A DNA stretch of 64,000 nucleotides from Incurvaria masculella (GCA_946894095.1 OX335642.1:28345021-28409020), one strand, 5' to 3'. Shown: positions 21,543 through 33,129, counted from the first letter of the stretch. Translations and numbers: made by a program. The notes: a model not told the origin generated them from the letters alone.

Positions 21543-22392
21543 ACTAAAACCACACCTACTGTAATAATATTTGACAAACATTCATAATGGGAACCTTCCT
21601 TATATTGCACGCTTGAACTGCATAATACGCAAATCGCCGCTTCGAGCCCGACCGCGTCAGACTTGCTGTTCGCAGGATAGGCTGTGCAAACATGAGGAAT
21701 AACCATCCAGTAAGGAAGTACGACAGTGGCGACCGAATTTCATCCGTATAGCGGCAGCTTAGTCACGTATTAGTGATAATGCATTGATGGTAGTTAGTTC
21801 GCTTACGAATACGGGACACTAACTGTTACACCAACTGGCGTCCTGTAAAGTTCTAACACGTTTCGTTTAGATTCGATAATATTTGGGGGATTTGAACAGC
21901 CAAGAGAGCGATTAAATCTGACGTTTAGTTTGCATTTCGTACCATGGTAACTGTCAAATGACGTGTTATTCAGCCAAGTAAACTAAAATTTACCAGATAC
22001 TGAAGAGAAAAGAAGGAGAAGTGGCATTATTTCGATATCGATCCCGCCGTATGGTCAAAGTGACCATATAATTGTATGGGCATCCGGGCATGCCACACAG
22101 TCGAAACATCGCCACCGGGCGCAAATGTGATCTAAAAATGCATTCGTCAAGTCAGTTCCCACTCCCACAGACCCTCCAATACGTCTGCAACTATTTTTGC
22201 ATATTGCATGTACGAGCGGGACTCGTAGTAAGCGAGCTATGAGTTTACCACGCAGGAGTGAGCGAATTCGTAAGCTAACTCACTGACAGCTAAAAATCGG
22301 CTAGGTACGCTGCTGCTATACGGATGAGTTAAGTCCCGCCCTGCCTTGCTCGTTGAATCGCATAGAAGACGACGACGTCCGCGTGTCGCAGG

Positions 22393-22514
22393 ATGGAGCG
22401 GGGGCCCAAGTCGTACCTGCAGATCCAGCTCGAGAAGCTGAAGGCCCTGCGGGAGAAGATCGCCGCCCCGGAGCCGCCCGTCAAGGAGGAGCCGCCGGAA
22501 TCGCCGCCGGAGGC
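22393..22514 (+). CDS. Candidate coding exon, CpG-rich, unknown protein
   Basis: ATG in ACAGG-like context (GCAGGATGG), then MERGPKSYLQIQLEKLKALR, EKIAAPEPPV and an acidic/Pro-rich tail, to a strong GTGAGT donor in phase 2. High GC and codon-like composition contrast with the AT-rich surroundings, which favours real coding. The GTGTCGCAG just before could alternatively make it an internal exon. The first 22 residues look helical. I do not recognise the family, and no further exon was found. Confidence 0.5.
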
Positions 22515-22531
22515 GTGAGTACCTTCTCAAT

Positions 22532-22698
22532 TCTAAGCCCCGATTGCACGAAGAGACGGCCGAGTTAATCAATGTGCAAACACGTCACTTTTAGTAATCC
22601 GTATAGACTTCCTTTCATACTGTCCACACAAAGTGACGTGTTTGATCGTACGTTGACGTTGATTTTGATTTTTTGTCCTTTCGTGCACTCGGCCCTAA
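22532..22698 (+). mobile_element. Small MITE (pair with 52,149)
   Basis: Ends CCCCGATTGCACGAAGAGAC and CCTTTCGTGCACTCGGCCCTAA form imperfect inverted repeats. The interior AACACGTCACTTTTAG..GTTGACGTTGATTTTGATTTTT is mirrored at 52,149-52,315. Confidence 0.75.
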
Positions 22699-22904
22699 AG
22701 GTGTCTCAGCAGGAACTTGAATGTTTAATTGCTTGCCATTCTCCCCCGTCAATGGTTGAGTCAGCCATATTTGGTGTTTGTTTAACTACAGACATTCACG
22801 AAAATGGCGCAGTGCGGTGCGGTATTGGTGTTAAATTGTTTTAATTTGTACCATTATAACATATAATTCGTAGGAATGTGATTCCATTGTGACATGTGAA
22901 TTGA

Positions 22905-23118
22905 AGAAAGATCCCATTAAAAATAACGACTTTACGAATATACTGCGAGGCTCACCCCGAATCAGCGAAAAATACCATTCGCGGGAATTCATTACGGGAG
23001 AATTATGGGTATACCGCCGGTATATGCCGGTGGCGAAATTGGTAGACGCAATACCCGCGAATGGTATGTTTTGCTTGTTCGGGTCCAGCATTGCAGTATA
23101 TTCGTAGAGTAGTTCTTT
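22905..23118 (+). repeat. Long fold-back repeat with tRNA-Leu-like segment
   Basis: Left arm about 22,917-22,985 (TACGAATATACTGC..ACCATTCGCGGG) pairs with right arm about 23,055-23,118 (CCCGCGAATGGTAT..GCAGTATATTCGTA), arms about 65 bp, imperfect. Just before the right arm, TGGCGAAATTGGTAGACGCA matches a tRNA-Leu D-arm/box A, and GTTCGGGTCCAGC resembles a box B. The right half recurs at 33,545-33,660. Confidence 0.65.
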
Positions 23119-23157
23119 TTACTTAAAATTTCAAATTTTCTTCAATCAATGTGTCCT

Positions 23158-23235
23158 TTCTTCACGGTCGATTATGCATACATATCACATTCCTTGGAAT
23201 AAGCGGCGTACCTGCTTAGTACGAAAAAGTATATA
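23158..23235 (+). repeat. Short repeat following the fold-back element
   Basis: TTCACGGTCGATTATGCATA..ATTCCTTGGAATAAGCGGCGTACCTGCTTAGT recurs at about 33,257-33,330 and partly at 33,680. Confidence 0.6.
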
Positions 23236-23947
23236 TAATTCTTTATAATCTTGGAATTATAAACAAAGAGCTTGGCAACATGTAGGTATGCGGTGGAAAC
23301 ATGGTGGCAACACCAGAGGGCGCCAAAGTTTTGGCGGGAATAGATGGTTGGGATCTGGCTGAAACGATATAATACGGTGCAATAATACCTATAAGTATAT
23401 GAAGAGATGTTTTTTTTGTACGTACATACGGCCGGCTTAAGGTGGCCCAACCCGGCGGGCCTAACTCATTCGCGGGCACGGTACAAGACCGTGCTGTTGC
23501 GCTCTGGGACCTTCACTGTTTCAAAGAATAAGACAGGCTCCGTGATGAGGAAGATGCAACATGTCCACAAAAAAGACAATGTGCATAGTGTATGATTTGG
23601 TAAGATTTACGAAAATTTTAAATTCAAAACGACTTATAGCTAAAAGTAAACCACGACCGCTGTAGTAAAAAATCTAACAAAAACTAAATAGATTGTAAAT
23701 CTTGATTAAATAAGCTATGTCTGATGACTAATCTTCTTAAGATTTTCTTACTTTATCATTGAGTAATAAACCACCAGGGCCGGATTTAGAGGTCTGGAGG
23801 CCTCGGGGCAACAAAGGAGCGGAGGCCCCCTCGCCCCAAATTATTTTCCAAATACAATGAACAATTTCGAGTTCAGTCGAGTTTTTCAATGAATCATTGA
23901 TTGTGAAACCAAGTAGATTCTCTTAGTATTTAACAAACACATCTATA

Positions 23948-25155
23948 TCTATACTATTATATTATATAAAGAGGAAAGGTTTGATTGTTTGTTTATTTAA
24001 ATCGAATAGGTTCTGAAAATACTGAACGGATTTGAAAAATCATTTCACCGTTGGAAAGCTACAGTCTATCCGAGGGACATAGGCTATGTTTTATCCTTAC
24101 CAAAACTCCGATAACGTAACCCAAGGTGCAAAAAAATTACCAAGAATGTTCCTTACATCGCGTGCGCTGCGAAAACTTTTCACGATAGAACAAAATGATG
24201 TTATATAATTTTATAGAACAAATTATTATCTACAAAAAATGTCGCGACAGCATACATAGTTATGTCACAATAAGTGCGCATTTATTTTAAAATAAAAATT
24301 TAAATACCGCCGCTAGAAAAGGCTCTTTTTTTGTACCTAGATATTAATCCTTATCAAAATAAATAAATTATTATTTAAGACTGTTTCAATACCTTTATAT
24401 TACTTTTGGAATTATTCGATTCGGACATTTGATTCGAAAGATATCATGAGTTTAAAAATTAGAAAAAACTCAGCTCGGCCAACTATGCGTTTTAGAGTTT
24501 GTAGGCGTCACTCAGAGGTACTGGAGGGGAGTCAGTCGGCTCCCTACGCAGCAGCCGTGTGCGGAATTTAAGAAATTGTCGCTTGATAATATTTTGTCGC
24601 TTGATGATAATTACTTTAGTAGGTAACTAAACGCATTCAAAAAGTTCTTTTCAGAACTAGACCCATTAGGTTGTAGTAGTTGTAGGTAGTTAATAACATT
24701 TAAACATGTTTGAAAAATGTTACGGCTTATCACGCGGCAGGAAGGTACATTTTCCAAAGACATTCTCAAAAGCCGTAACATTTTTCAAACATGTCTAACG
24801 ACCGCGGTAATCTAAAAAGTATCATAATAACAGTTAAGCTAATTATTTAGTGAAATAAAACAACATCAAATAGTGTTTACTGGCTTTAACTCAATACATT
24901 ATTTATTTAATTCCTTTTGTTTTGTGGTTATGACCTTTTTACAATAATTAATATTATGGAAAAATACATAAAAGTAAGAAATACAAAAAAAAAATATTCA
25001 CAAAATTTGTTATTTTTATTTCAAATATTTCAATGTAGGTATCGGCTCTTTTTTTAGGAACTCTACGTAAGAAGGGTTTATTTGTGTATCATTGTGTCAA
25101 AATAATATTTTGTAAATTATATTATGCCCGTGCAAAGCCGGGACGGGCTGCTAGT
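23948..25155 (+). mobile_element. Non-autonomous Lep1-like Helitron inside the hAT element
   Basis: The 5' end TCTATACTATTATATTATAT is followed by AAAGAGGAAAGGTTTGATTG. The 3' end carries the GCCCGT..ACGGGC stem just before the terminal CTAGT. These are the ends known for lepidopteran Lep1-type Helitrons. No RepHel coding. Confidence 0.8.
24704..24794 (+). repeat. Perfect 25-bp inverted repeat inside the Helitron
   Basis: Arms 24704-24728 and 24770-24794 are exact reverse complements with a 41-bp loop. Confidence 0.95.
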
Positions 25156-25188
25156 ATAAATATAATCGGAAACAAGAATCATCTGAAA

Positions 25189-26492
25189 TTAAATTTTATT
25201 GTTAACGAACGGAACCTTTCGAGCTTTTTTCGCCGAAAAATCGTTGATGATATCGCTGAAATCCAGTTTTAGGAGTAAATCGCTTTCAATGCTCAGGAGA
25301 GAAAGCTTTGATAGACGGTTTTGTCCCATCGTGGTTCGAAGCCTATTTTTTATAATTTTCATTTTTGATGATGAGCGCTCTCCAGTGCAATTTAATACCA
25401 TCAAAACCAAATACATTCTCAATGCAATTTCAAGGTTTGGGAATGTAGCTCTGAAATTTTGATCTTCGAGAATTTGGTAGTAAAATAGTTCCGGAGATTG
25501 GTCTTTTCCATAGTCCTTTTTGTATGAGTCAATCAAAGACACAAATTGGACCAACTCATTACCAAGACTAGGCTCTAAATCATCCGTATAAACTTTCACC
25601 AATGCCTCTGCTGCAGCGTGCAAATTTTCAGCATCCGTCTTCTAGATGTGATTCAGAAATCCAAATCTCGAACTTACAGCTTCATAGGCATGCAATCTTT
25701 CAGTAAGATAAACACATAGCTGGTCAACCACTGTGTAGAAGGCGGATACTTTGTATTTCTCCTTGGGTGACAGATTTGCGTCTTGTGCTTTCCCGTAATC
25801 GAGCGGATTCAACCTCACATTTCTCGTTCTGGTGCGTGATTGTACATATTGATCAGTATGAGATATTTTTTTGGCTGCTTCCTTGTATTTATCAAAATCT
25901 TTCGTTTGGATTCCACGAATGATTTCAATGATTCTAGTGCACGCATTGCCGATTCAAGAATCATTTTCGGGTCTTGCAGCATTTTCGGGTCTTGTAGCAT
26001 TGCAATTGTTTGTAGCGTTGAATCGCTCCAAGATGTCGTTCAAAAAGGTTGCAAACAAAGCGGTTTCGAGACCACTCATCTTCTGTAGAAGGTGCGTTGC
26101 TTCATTCCTGACGATGTCTTTTTGCTCTTTATCGGAAGATATGCTGGTTAGTGCTTCTTCGATTTCCGAATAGCCGTAGACTATTTCTTTCGTAGCTTCA
26201 GCTCGACAAGACCAACGAGTGTCGCTAAGCTTTTTCAACACGTAAAACTGTCCGCTTTTTTTCTTCGATAATTTCTCGATCAGAATTCGGCTGTGAAAAA
26301 CGTATATAAATTCTGCATGAAATCAAAGAATTGAACAGCCGATGGACAAGAGTTAGCAGCTGCCTTTCCCACTAAATTGAGAGAATGACCACAACAAGGT
26401 ACAAACGCCGATAAATGATTTTTCTCCAAAATAAGAGCCTGCATCCCCTTTTTTTGTTGCATGCAGTAAAGTTCGTGAATAATTAATAGCAT
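25189..26492 (-). pseudogene. hAT transposase (ZMYM1/DUF4371-like), broken
   Basis: Reverse strand, N to C: HLSAFVPCCGHSLNLVGKAA (26,492-26,280), DTRWSCRAEATKEIVYGYSE (26,241-25,954), an intermediate SAMRALESLKSF piece, then the C-terminal dimerisation region (25,623-25,189) with CTGERSSSKMKIIKNRLRTT and LSLLSIESDLLLKLDFSDII. The first and second pieces are in different frames, and at least one stop separates the second from the last. The N-terminal zinc-finger part is missing. In active relatives this protein cuts and joins transposon ends. Confidence 0.85.
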
Positions 26493-26674
26493 TTAATTGT
26501 GTCACAATAATAATTATTTGCCTATCAAACTACATACCTTGCTGCATAAAGAAATATGAAAAAATTACCAATTAGTCAATAATAATTGATTTGTTTAAGA
26601 ATTGAATAACACCAATTGTTCACATACTGCAATTAATTTACATGTAAATATATTTTTAAAAAAATTGTCGAGAC

Positions 26675-26762
26675 ACGGAATCGAATACCCAACCTCCGAG
26701 GTTGCGGGCAAGTACCACCCCACTCAGCCATTGAGCCATTGGGATACTCCCTCAAGATGGGT
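26675..26762 (-). mobile_element. tRNA-derived SINE head fragment
   Basis: The reverse strand reads TGGCTGAGTGGGGTGGTACTT (box A-like) and, 30-odd bases on, GGTATTCGATTCC (box B-like). Lies in the hAT element upstream of its transposase remnant. Confidence 0.55.
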
Positions 26763-27564
26763 AGTAAATTGCAAGTGCTTATCAGGGCCATTTGAGATTT
26801 TGATATTTTACTGATTGCCTGATTGGAGTGAATAAATTTAGATCAATGATTTCTGTTAATATTTAAGAATAATACAATCATGTATGTACAAAGTACTGTA
26901 GGTAAAGGTAAAACAGCGAAAAAAATATATCAAAAGAAAAGATGTTTACTAGTGTTTACTAGTCGGAATTTGAAAGATTTTTTTTCCGAAGTCTCTATTG
27001 TGGGGGCCCCCCGTTTGTGGAGGCCCCGGGGCTATGGCCCCGGTTGCCCTCCCCTAAATCCGGCCCTGTAAACCACCAAAGTTATTGTATAAAACGCGCG
27101 AAAAATGCGAACTTTCGGACCTTATAACTTAGAAACCAAACACAATTTTACAATGCCAATGGTCATCAGACATCTAGTTCGATCAAATAAAGCTATTTTG
27201 AGCAAAATTTTGGATCTCTGAGAGGAAATATGGGCGTGGTCTTCTTTCCCCTTTTGCATGGGGAGATAGATGAGCGGGATGGGCCACCACTAAGGCAAAT
27301 ATGGCTAAGGCGCTTATCTAAACTTACAAAACACGAATTTAGTTAAATTCTAAATAGCTTTAAGGAACTTTATAATAGGTATGTCGGCTGATGTCATCTT
27401 GCACCCATTCCACGCGCGTCCTAGAGATTATGAGGGGCAGCGCGGCCACAGAGCGCGGCAGTATACGGGGCACAATCGGCGGTGACTGTGCTAAAACAAC
27501 TATACGGCCGATACTAACTATTGAACTGACGAGTGATGATGTGACATGCTTCATATCGTCCATT

Positions 27565-27790
27565 CATACTAATGTTATAAACGCGAAAGTAACTCTGCTT
27601 GTCTGTAGCGTTTTCACGCCTAAACTGCGGAACCAATTTTGATAAAATTTGGTATACACAGAGTCTGGGCCTTGGGAAGGGACATAGGCTCTACCTTTGT
27701 GGCGAAAATTATACTCAAAGGAGGTAAAAAGGGGGATGAAAGTTTGTATGGGGAACTCATATAACACAAAATTTTATGTTCAGCCCGACA
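27565..27790. repeat. Fragment of a lepidopteran dispersed repeat
   Basis: TACTAATGTTATAAACGCGAAAGTAACTCTG and ACCAATTTTGATAAAATTTGG with the ACAAAGGTAGAGCC complement are phrases typical of repetitive lepidopteran DNA (often LINE-linked). Assignment from memory of such repeats, not from a search. Confidence 0.5.
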
Positions 27791-28230
27791 TCAGTCCGAA
27801 ACGACATTGACCCGAGCGGAGCCGGTGTGGTTATAATACTCAAAACGTCGCGGTGCGGCGCGGCGCGGCGAGCAAACCGTCCAGTTAGGTAACAGATTAC
27901 ATTGTACATAATCTGTGGTAAGATCTATTTTATCAACATGTCGCTCCAAACGATAACCGATTTTTGCCTTGCGAAAACCTTGATGTTACAAAAATATAAT
28001 AATAATATAATATAAGTATGCGTTCATCTAAAAGCAAGTGCCATATAACTAAAAGAAGGTCATAAAAAAACTCTTGAGAAGATGGAATTAAGTTTTTTTA
28101 ATTATTTTCGATAGTCTGCAAAATAATTCGACGAGTTAGTGACGAAATTACATTTGAAATTATAAAATAATGTTTAGTCAAGCCACGCTGATATGTTATT
28201 TGCTCTGTCCTTGTGCGCCTCTCATTGCAT

Positions 28231-28256
28231 TAAATATATATATATATATATATATA
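28231..28256. repeat. (TA)n microsatellite
   Basis: About 12 TA units. Confidence 0.95.
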
Positions 28257-28850
28257 GCCCCTTTCTAAATGAATTTCTGACTTGATCTTGTTTTAGTTAT
28301 CCCTAAGCAATGTGAATATGTACCGCTATTGCTAGCAAAGTCGACCACCCTACTAATGCCCTATTACCCTGAATGCGCCCATATACCAGGGATTTGATTT
28401 AGCCATCGTGCCCCTGAATCGCTGCAGGACTGGTAGGTAGGTACTAGCAGACTAACCGATCACGCACAATGTTGATTCAGCTCAGCAGAGCAGTCCATCC
28501 AGTCGGTCCGGCCGGCGGAGGCGGCATGCGCGAGCAGTGGCTGTTTTGCCGTGACCGAAATTTCAAATATGTTTTTTATTCTAACTTCAAACTTTTGACC
28601 TTCAAACCACGATCTTTCTTATTCGCCCAAAAAACTTCTGTCCTAAATTAATGATCGGAATGCCATCGCTGCTGCCTTGCTGGAATGAAAGTGAAATCCA
28701 GTGAATGAAAGTGTACCAAGAGGGAATTGTAAATTGGATGTAACAATCCCTGTTGCGTATGTGAACATTTATAAACGCTGAGTGAGTACGGTTAAGTGCA
28801 ATGTGAAATGTAACTCGATTCCACTTTTTGGGTGGTAAGAGGATGGAATC

Positions 28851-28960
28851 ATGCAAAATCCGGCGGACAACGACCTTCAATACCGGATTTTTGGCGAATC
28901 CTTCAATTTCAACGATTCGAACACGTTTTCGACAACCAACAGCAGCAAGCCTGCAAGCAA
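28851..28960 (+). CDS. Candidate first coding exon, unknown protein
   Basis: ATG opens MQNPADNDLQYRIFGESFNF then NDSNTFSTTNSSKPAS and meets a perfect GTAAGA donor in phase 2. Polar, Asn/Ser-rich, like the N-terminus of a regulatory protein. The preceding 200 bp has repeated GTGAATGAAAGTG-type sequence resembling an insect 5' UTR. No other exon of the gene was found on the plus strand in the window, so intron 1 may be long. I do not recognise the family. Confidence 0.5.
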
Positions 28961-30760
28961 GTAAGAATTACTTTACATTTCATTGTTTGAATTTATTTAA
29001 CCCTCGCAGTCCTATATGACAACTACCAAAACCACTAAATTACCGGTCACATTGATCCCAAACCCTTTCGGAAGGCGATTCATAGCAGTGTTACCTTCGT
29101 GTATGGAAGCGAGACTTGGTTTTCATCTGCAGAGGGAATGAATGGCAAAAGTGTGACGAAACAGATTTACAGAAGTGAGTGAACTATTAGAACGTATCGT
29201 AGTAACTAGTCGAACAGCAGGCCAATTCTGGGAATTACGAGTTGATGAATCACGAGTGTTCATAAGAGAGGAATTCACTTTGACATTATGCATGTACTTT
29301 GGTATTGTGGTGATCGATCGCAGCGCCACACGGATTGAATGGCACAAAATTAAACATTTCCATGTGGTTCCGAATTTAGTGCTAATTTCAATATCAATTT
29401 CCATAAACGATCCGTAAATGCACCCGAATAGGTCGGAAGTTATTTATTGATTCATTGAGGATTCAGGAGAATTCTGTATGCAAACTAATATTAGCGCAAG
29501 GATTGGCCTCCGAGTTGAAGAACTACTTCGTAAAGGTCAGGCACGTAGCCCCGCAATCGTAGAGCATGTATGAATGGACATAATAGCATTCTTCTTCACA
29601 GCTCTCCTTTGTAAGGCCCCAATGTTCCGCCGCATTGATTTAAAATTTATGTAATGAAATGTTCATGTTATTTATTAGGTCTGATGTTATCAACCTACCT
29701 CTCAATGACTTTAATCATTCAGTGAGGTCCTCTTCGCATGCGATTATGAATACATTAAACTATGAATGAGGAGCCTTCAACTTGACTCGGTCTTTTCGTG
29801 CCGCATTCCTAACATTATTTACTATGGATTACTATGGATTACTATGGATGACTCTTATACGTCTGTCTATGTTTATTATTTCTGCAAAAAAGTATGTCGG
29901 TATCGATAAAGAAATGCATCCAGAAGAAAACGAGGCATACCGAATCAAGAAAGCTGCAAAGAGAACTAATTTAAACTATAGTGCAGGGCTCGAACGAGCC
30001 CTCAAACCTTTTGGAACCTTGCTTCATGGCTGGTAAACCATAATGTTCCCAATTAAATCACACTATAATTAGTGATGTTGCAACAAATACAGACGATTAG
30101 CCGATGTCACTGGTGAATAATGGCGTTAGCACTTACGGTTGTCCGATGTGCTTGATAGGTTAATGCCGATGTCCGACATGTTTCGTCCGCAGCGTCGCGG
30201 ACATATTGTGGTGGCTCTCCTGGAGCACATTCAATCGTCAACTGAAGGCCGCCGACTGCGAAAATTATATCGGCGGGTAGGCTGCGACAAGCCGTATGAG
30301 GGTAGTCCGAGATGTTGGTGCACCATAGACAAATATGGCTAACTAACGATAACAGTCCCCGGGTGTGTACAAGATACCTTGTAGCTTGCTTGATCTATGT
30401 GAAGGAGAAACGTAGCGAAGGGTTTCGTCACCATAAATTAGTATTATGTTAGCATGTTCTTGAGAGTTGAACCATTTATTGGAATGCCTTGATGAGGTTA
30501 GGCGTTGGTGTTGGTGCATTTGACTCGCGATGGTGTATCGATACAGCATTATGTGCGAAGAATCTCTTATATTCGAGGAAACCCCCCACAAATTTAGGAG
30601 AGGCCGTAATTGAAACCTCGGAAACTAGAGATAATTAAGTTTCTAATCCTAAATAACGTTTTCTCGAACATAATATATTAATTTGTGTCTCCAGAATAGC
30701 CCCCCGGGTTACGGGACCACTCAAAATCAATTTGTATTTTTTTTTGGTGGCTCCATCAGT
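28961..30760. other. No recognisable gene
   Basis: Possible intron of the 28,851 candidate. It includes a three-unit 10-bp tandem repeat GGATTACTAT at about 29,826-29,850. Nothing else identified. Confidence 0.5.
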
Positions 30761-30762
30761 GT

Positions 30763-31220
30763 CTAGGAGAGCGATGGTGCCTGAAAACGCTTGGAAATGT
30801 GCGAGGGTACCGAATGCCATGCGGGATTGGCGAAGGAAAGGGCCCGACCAGATGCTGGAATTATGGAGACATCCCTGTCATTCCAGAGTTTAGCAGCAAG
30901 AAAAAAATACGATCGGCCTATTCGGTTCGTACCGTTCGTACTGGAGGGAGAAGAAAGGTAGATCAGCGGTGAAAAGATGCAGTCTTCGCCTGGCACGCGT
31001 AGTTCTCGAGTGGAAAGGAGATTCGGAATCGCGCTGACCAGCTTCCGTAGAACAGGCGATACAGCACGCTAGCCGACGTCCCTGCGTATAGCACGCGCCT
31101 AACGTACATGCGCCTCGCGTAAAGCCAAGGGCATAGAGTATTCGCGCGAGACTTAGAGGCAGCAGTATGTATTATATATTCTTTTGAGGCAATTTGGCGC
31201 CAACTGAGTGGTTCTAACAT
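30763..31220 (-). pseudogene. Decayed LINE reverse transcriptase C-terminal region
   Basis: The reverse strand reads LEPLSWRQIAS (31,220 frame) and, after a frameshift near 30,980, NRIGRSYFFLAAKLWNDRDV..SIIPAS. This matches the LEPLSLRR..RTTRLWNELP..VFP ending common in jockey/R1-like LINE ORFs of insects. Confidence 0.55.
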
Positions 31221-31271
31221 CGAGCAAGGAAGGATGGGTCTGGCGACCGTAACTCGTCGGTGTAGCGGCAG

Positions 31272-31565
31272 CCAAAGGGTGCCAACGGAACCCTATTACT
31301 CAGCCTCTGCTCTCCGTCCGTCCGTCCGTCCGTCCGTCCGTCCGTCCGGCACAGGGCTGTATCTCATGAACCATAATAGGTAGACAGCTGAAATTTTCAC
31401 AGAGTGTGTATTTATTTTGCCGCTATAACAACAAATAGGTACAATTTAAAAATAATAAATATAAAAGGGGGCCCCCATAAAGAAAACGTGAATTTATTTG
31501 TTAAATTTTGTACGATGGTACGGAATCCTTCGTGTGCGAGTCCGACTCGCACTTGACCGGTTTTA
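31272..31565 (+). repeat. CCGT-type interspersed repeat, copy 3
   Basis: Lacks the first GGTTCCGTACC. (CCGT)n near 31,313-31,348; ends CCGACTCGCACTTGACCGGT. Confidence 0.88.
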
Positions 31566-31789
31566 CAGGCTGTTATTTAACTTGCCGTGTTAGGATGATG
31601 TACGGGTCAAAACTAGCAACTGAATTTTGAATTTTCAACCGATTGAGCTGAAATTTGTTTGTGATACGCGTACGCATATCACTCCTGTTGTTCTCGAGTT
31701 GCAACGACACGTGAGAACTGCAGGACACCATTTAGTGCAACGAACATTCGATGTAGCGCGTTGTATTGTATAAGCGAACTGAATGGCTG

Positions 31790-32075
31790 GTGCAATTCTG
31801 AGCGCGGTTGGATGGGTGGCCGTTTTCAACCGTTGGTACTGGCCGTGGTTCGGATTCCACGTATAACTGTAGGTCCCTTTCCTTTACTAGGTGGTAGGGT
31901 TAATCCCGCCCGAGTGGGAACCATCGCATAGAATGAACGATGGCCGAAGCACCCATGAAAATTGTCCGTAATATAAGCAAGGTCCTGGAATGGAACCTAG
32001 TTCCCATGTGGTGTGTTGGCTAATGCCATGACGATCGGATTGGTAGTAGTTATCCCTGTCCAGTTACATAAAAAC
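31790..32075 (+). mobile_element. SINE with partial 5S-like head (family S)
   Basis: GTTGGATGGGTGGCCGTTTTC is the end of the 5S-derived head. Then GGTTCGGATTCCACG, CTAGGTGGTAGGGTTAATC and a CTGTCCAGTTACATAAAAAC tail. Confidence 0.8.
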
Positions 32076-32384
32076 AAATACTTCTTCATACTTAAACATT
32101 TATCTAGGATTAGACAAGTCGTACAAGTTGCAGAGGTGTTGCTGGAGGAGGCAACCACTGGGTGTGCCGAAAATTGCCGATTGCAACAGGTTATTCCAGT
32201 TTTTTTCCCATTGTGCGTGCCGACTTGACGGTGTATTTCTACGCTTGACTCCGGGGTCCGCTTATCTGTTGCGTTATGCAAAGGCGTCTCCGTGTGTGTC
32301 GCGGACTGGTCCGGTTGGCCTCGATGAGATAACATCGGCCGAAACAGCTGATTCGTACTCTTTCTGAATGCAAGGGTTGTATTT

Positions 32385-32934
32385 TTAAGGTGGCCCAACC
32401 CGGCGGGCCTTACTCATTCGCGGGCACGGTACAAAACCGTGCTGTTGCGCTCTGGGACCTTCTCTGTTTCAAATAATAAGACAGGCTCCGTGATGAGGAA
32501 TATGCAACATGTCCACAAAAAAGACAATGTGCATAGTGTATGATTTGGTAAGATTTACGAAAATTTTAATTTCAAAACGACTTATAGCTAAAAGTAAACC
32601 ACGACCGCTGTAATAAAGAATCTAACAAAAACCAAATAGATTATAAATCTTGATTAAATAAGCTATGTCTGAAGACTAATCTTTTTAAGATGTTCTTACT
32701 TTATCATTGCGTAATCCACCTCCAAAGTTATTGTATAAAACGCGCGAAAAATGCAAACTTTCGGACCTTATAACTTAGAAACCAAACACAATTTTACAAT
32801 GCCAATGGTCATCAGACATCTAGTTCGATCAACTTAAGCTATTTTCATCAAAATTTTGGATCTCTGACAAGAAATATGGGCGTGATTTTCTTTCCCCTTT
32901 TGTATGGGGAGATGAGCGGGATGGGCCACCTTAA
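32385..32934 (+). mobile_element. TTAA-flanked MITE, copy 5
   Basis: TTAAGGTGGCCCAACCCGG to GCGGGATGGGCCACCTTAA, intact. Confidence 0.93.
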
Positions 32935-33129
32935 GATTCCGTTACCAAAGGGTAAAAACGGAACCCTATTTATGTCTGTAATTATTTTGCCGCTATTGCA
33001 ACAAATTGGTAAAATAAAAATAATTAAAAATTAAAGGGGGACCCCATACAAAAACGTGATTGTTTTGTGTTAAATATTGTACGATGGTACGGAACCTTCG
33101 TATGCGAGTCCGACTCGCACTTGGCCGGT
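32935..33129 (+). repeat. CCGT-type interspersed repeat, copy 4 (internally deleted)
   Basis: Immediately follows MITE copy 5. Has GGAACCCTATT and the GTCCGACTCGCACTTGGCCG end but lacks the CCGT tract and the GTATCTC block. Confidence 0.8.

Larger units (their letters stand above)
23775..27068 (-). mobile_element. hAT transposon, decayed
   Basis: Terminal inverted repeats CAGGGCCGGATTTAGAGG and CCCCTAAATCCGGCCCTG, with a perfect 8-bp target duplication TAAACCAC at 23,767-23,774 and 27,069-27,076, as expected for hAT. It contains a broken transposase, a Helitron (23,948-25,155) and a tRNA-like segment near 26,720. Confidence 0.95.
23437..27294 (+). mobile_element. TTAA MITE copy 4, split by a hAT element
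   Basis: The left part 23,437-23,774 and right part 27,069-27,294 together make one family member. The break falls inside the CATTGAGTAAT..CCACC..AAAGTTATTG block, which is continuous in other copies. Confidence 0.9.

Noticed and set aside
21233..21706. 157-codon minus-strand open frame
   Set aside because: Antisense through a CCGT repeat copy; the TDG-rich run comes from the (CCGT)n tract.
22905..23118. Genuine tRNA-Leu gene
   Set aside because: Only the D-arm/box A and a box B-like site are present. There is no anticodon stem or acceptor pairing, and the segment is part of a dispersed fold-back repeat.
24960..25170. Possible CRISPR-like or phage-like array
   Set aside because: The recurrent units in this window are eukaryotic dispersed repeats and minisatellites; no regular repeat-spacer pattern exists.
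31997..32398. 133-codon minus-strand open frame
   Set aside because: Spans the end of a SINE and the edge of a TTAA MITE; no domain seen.
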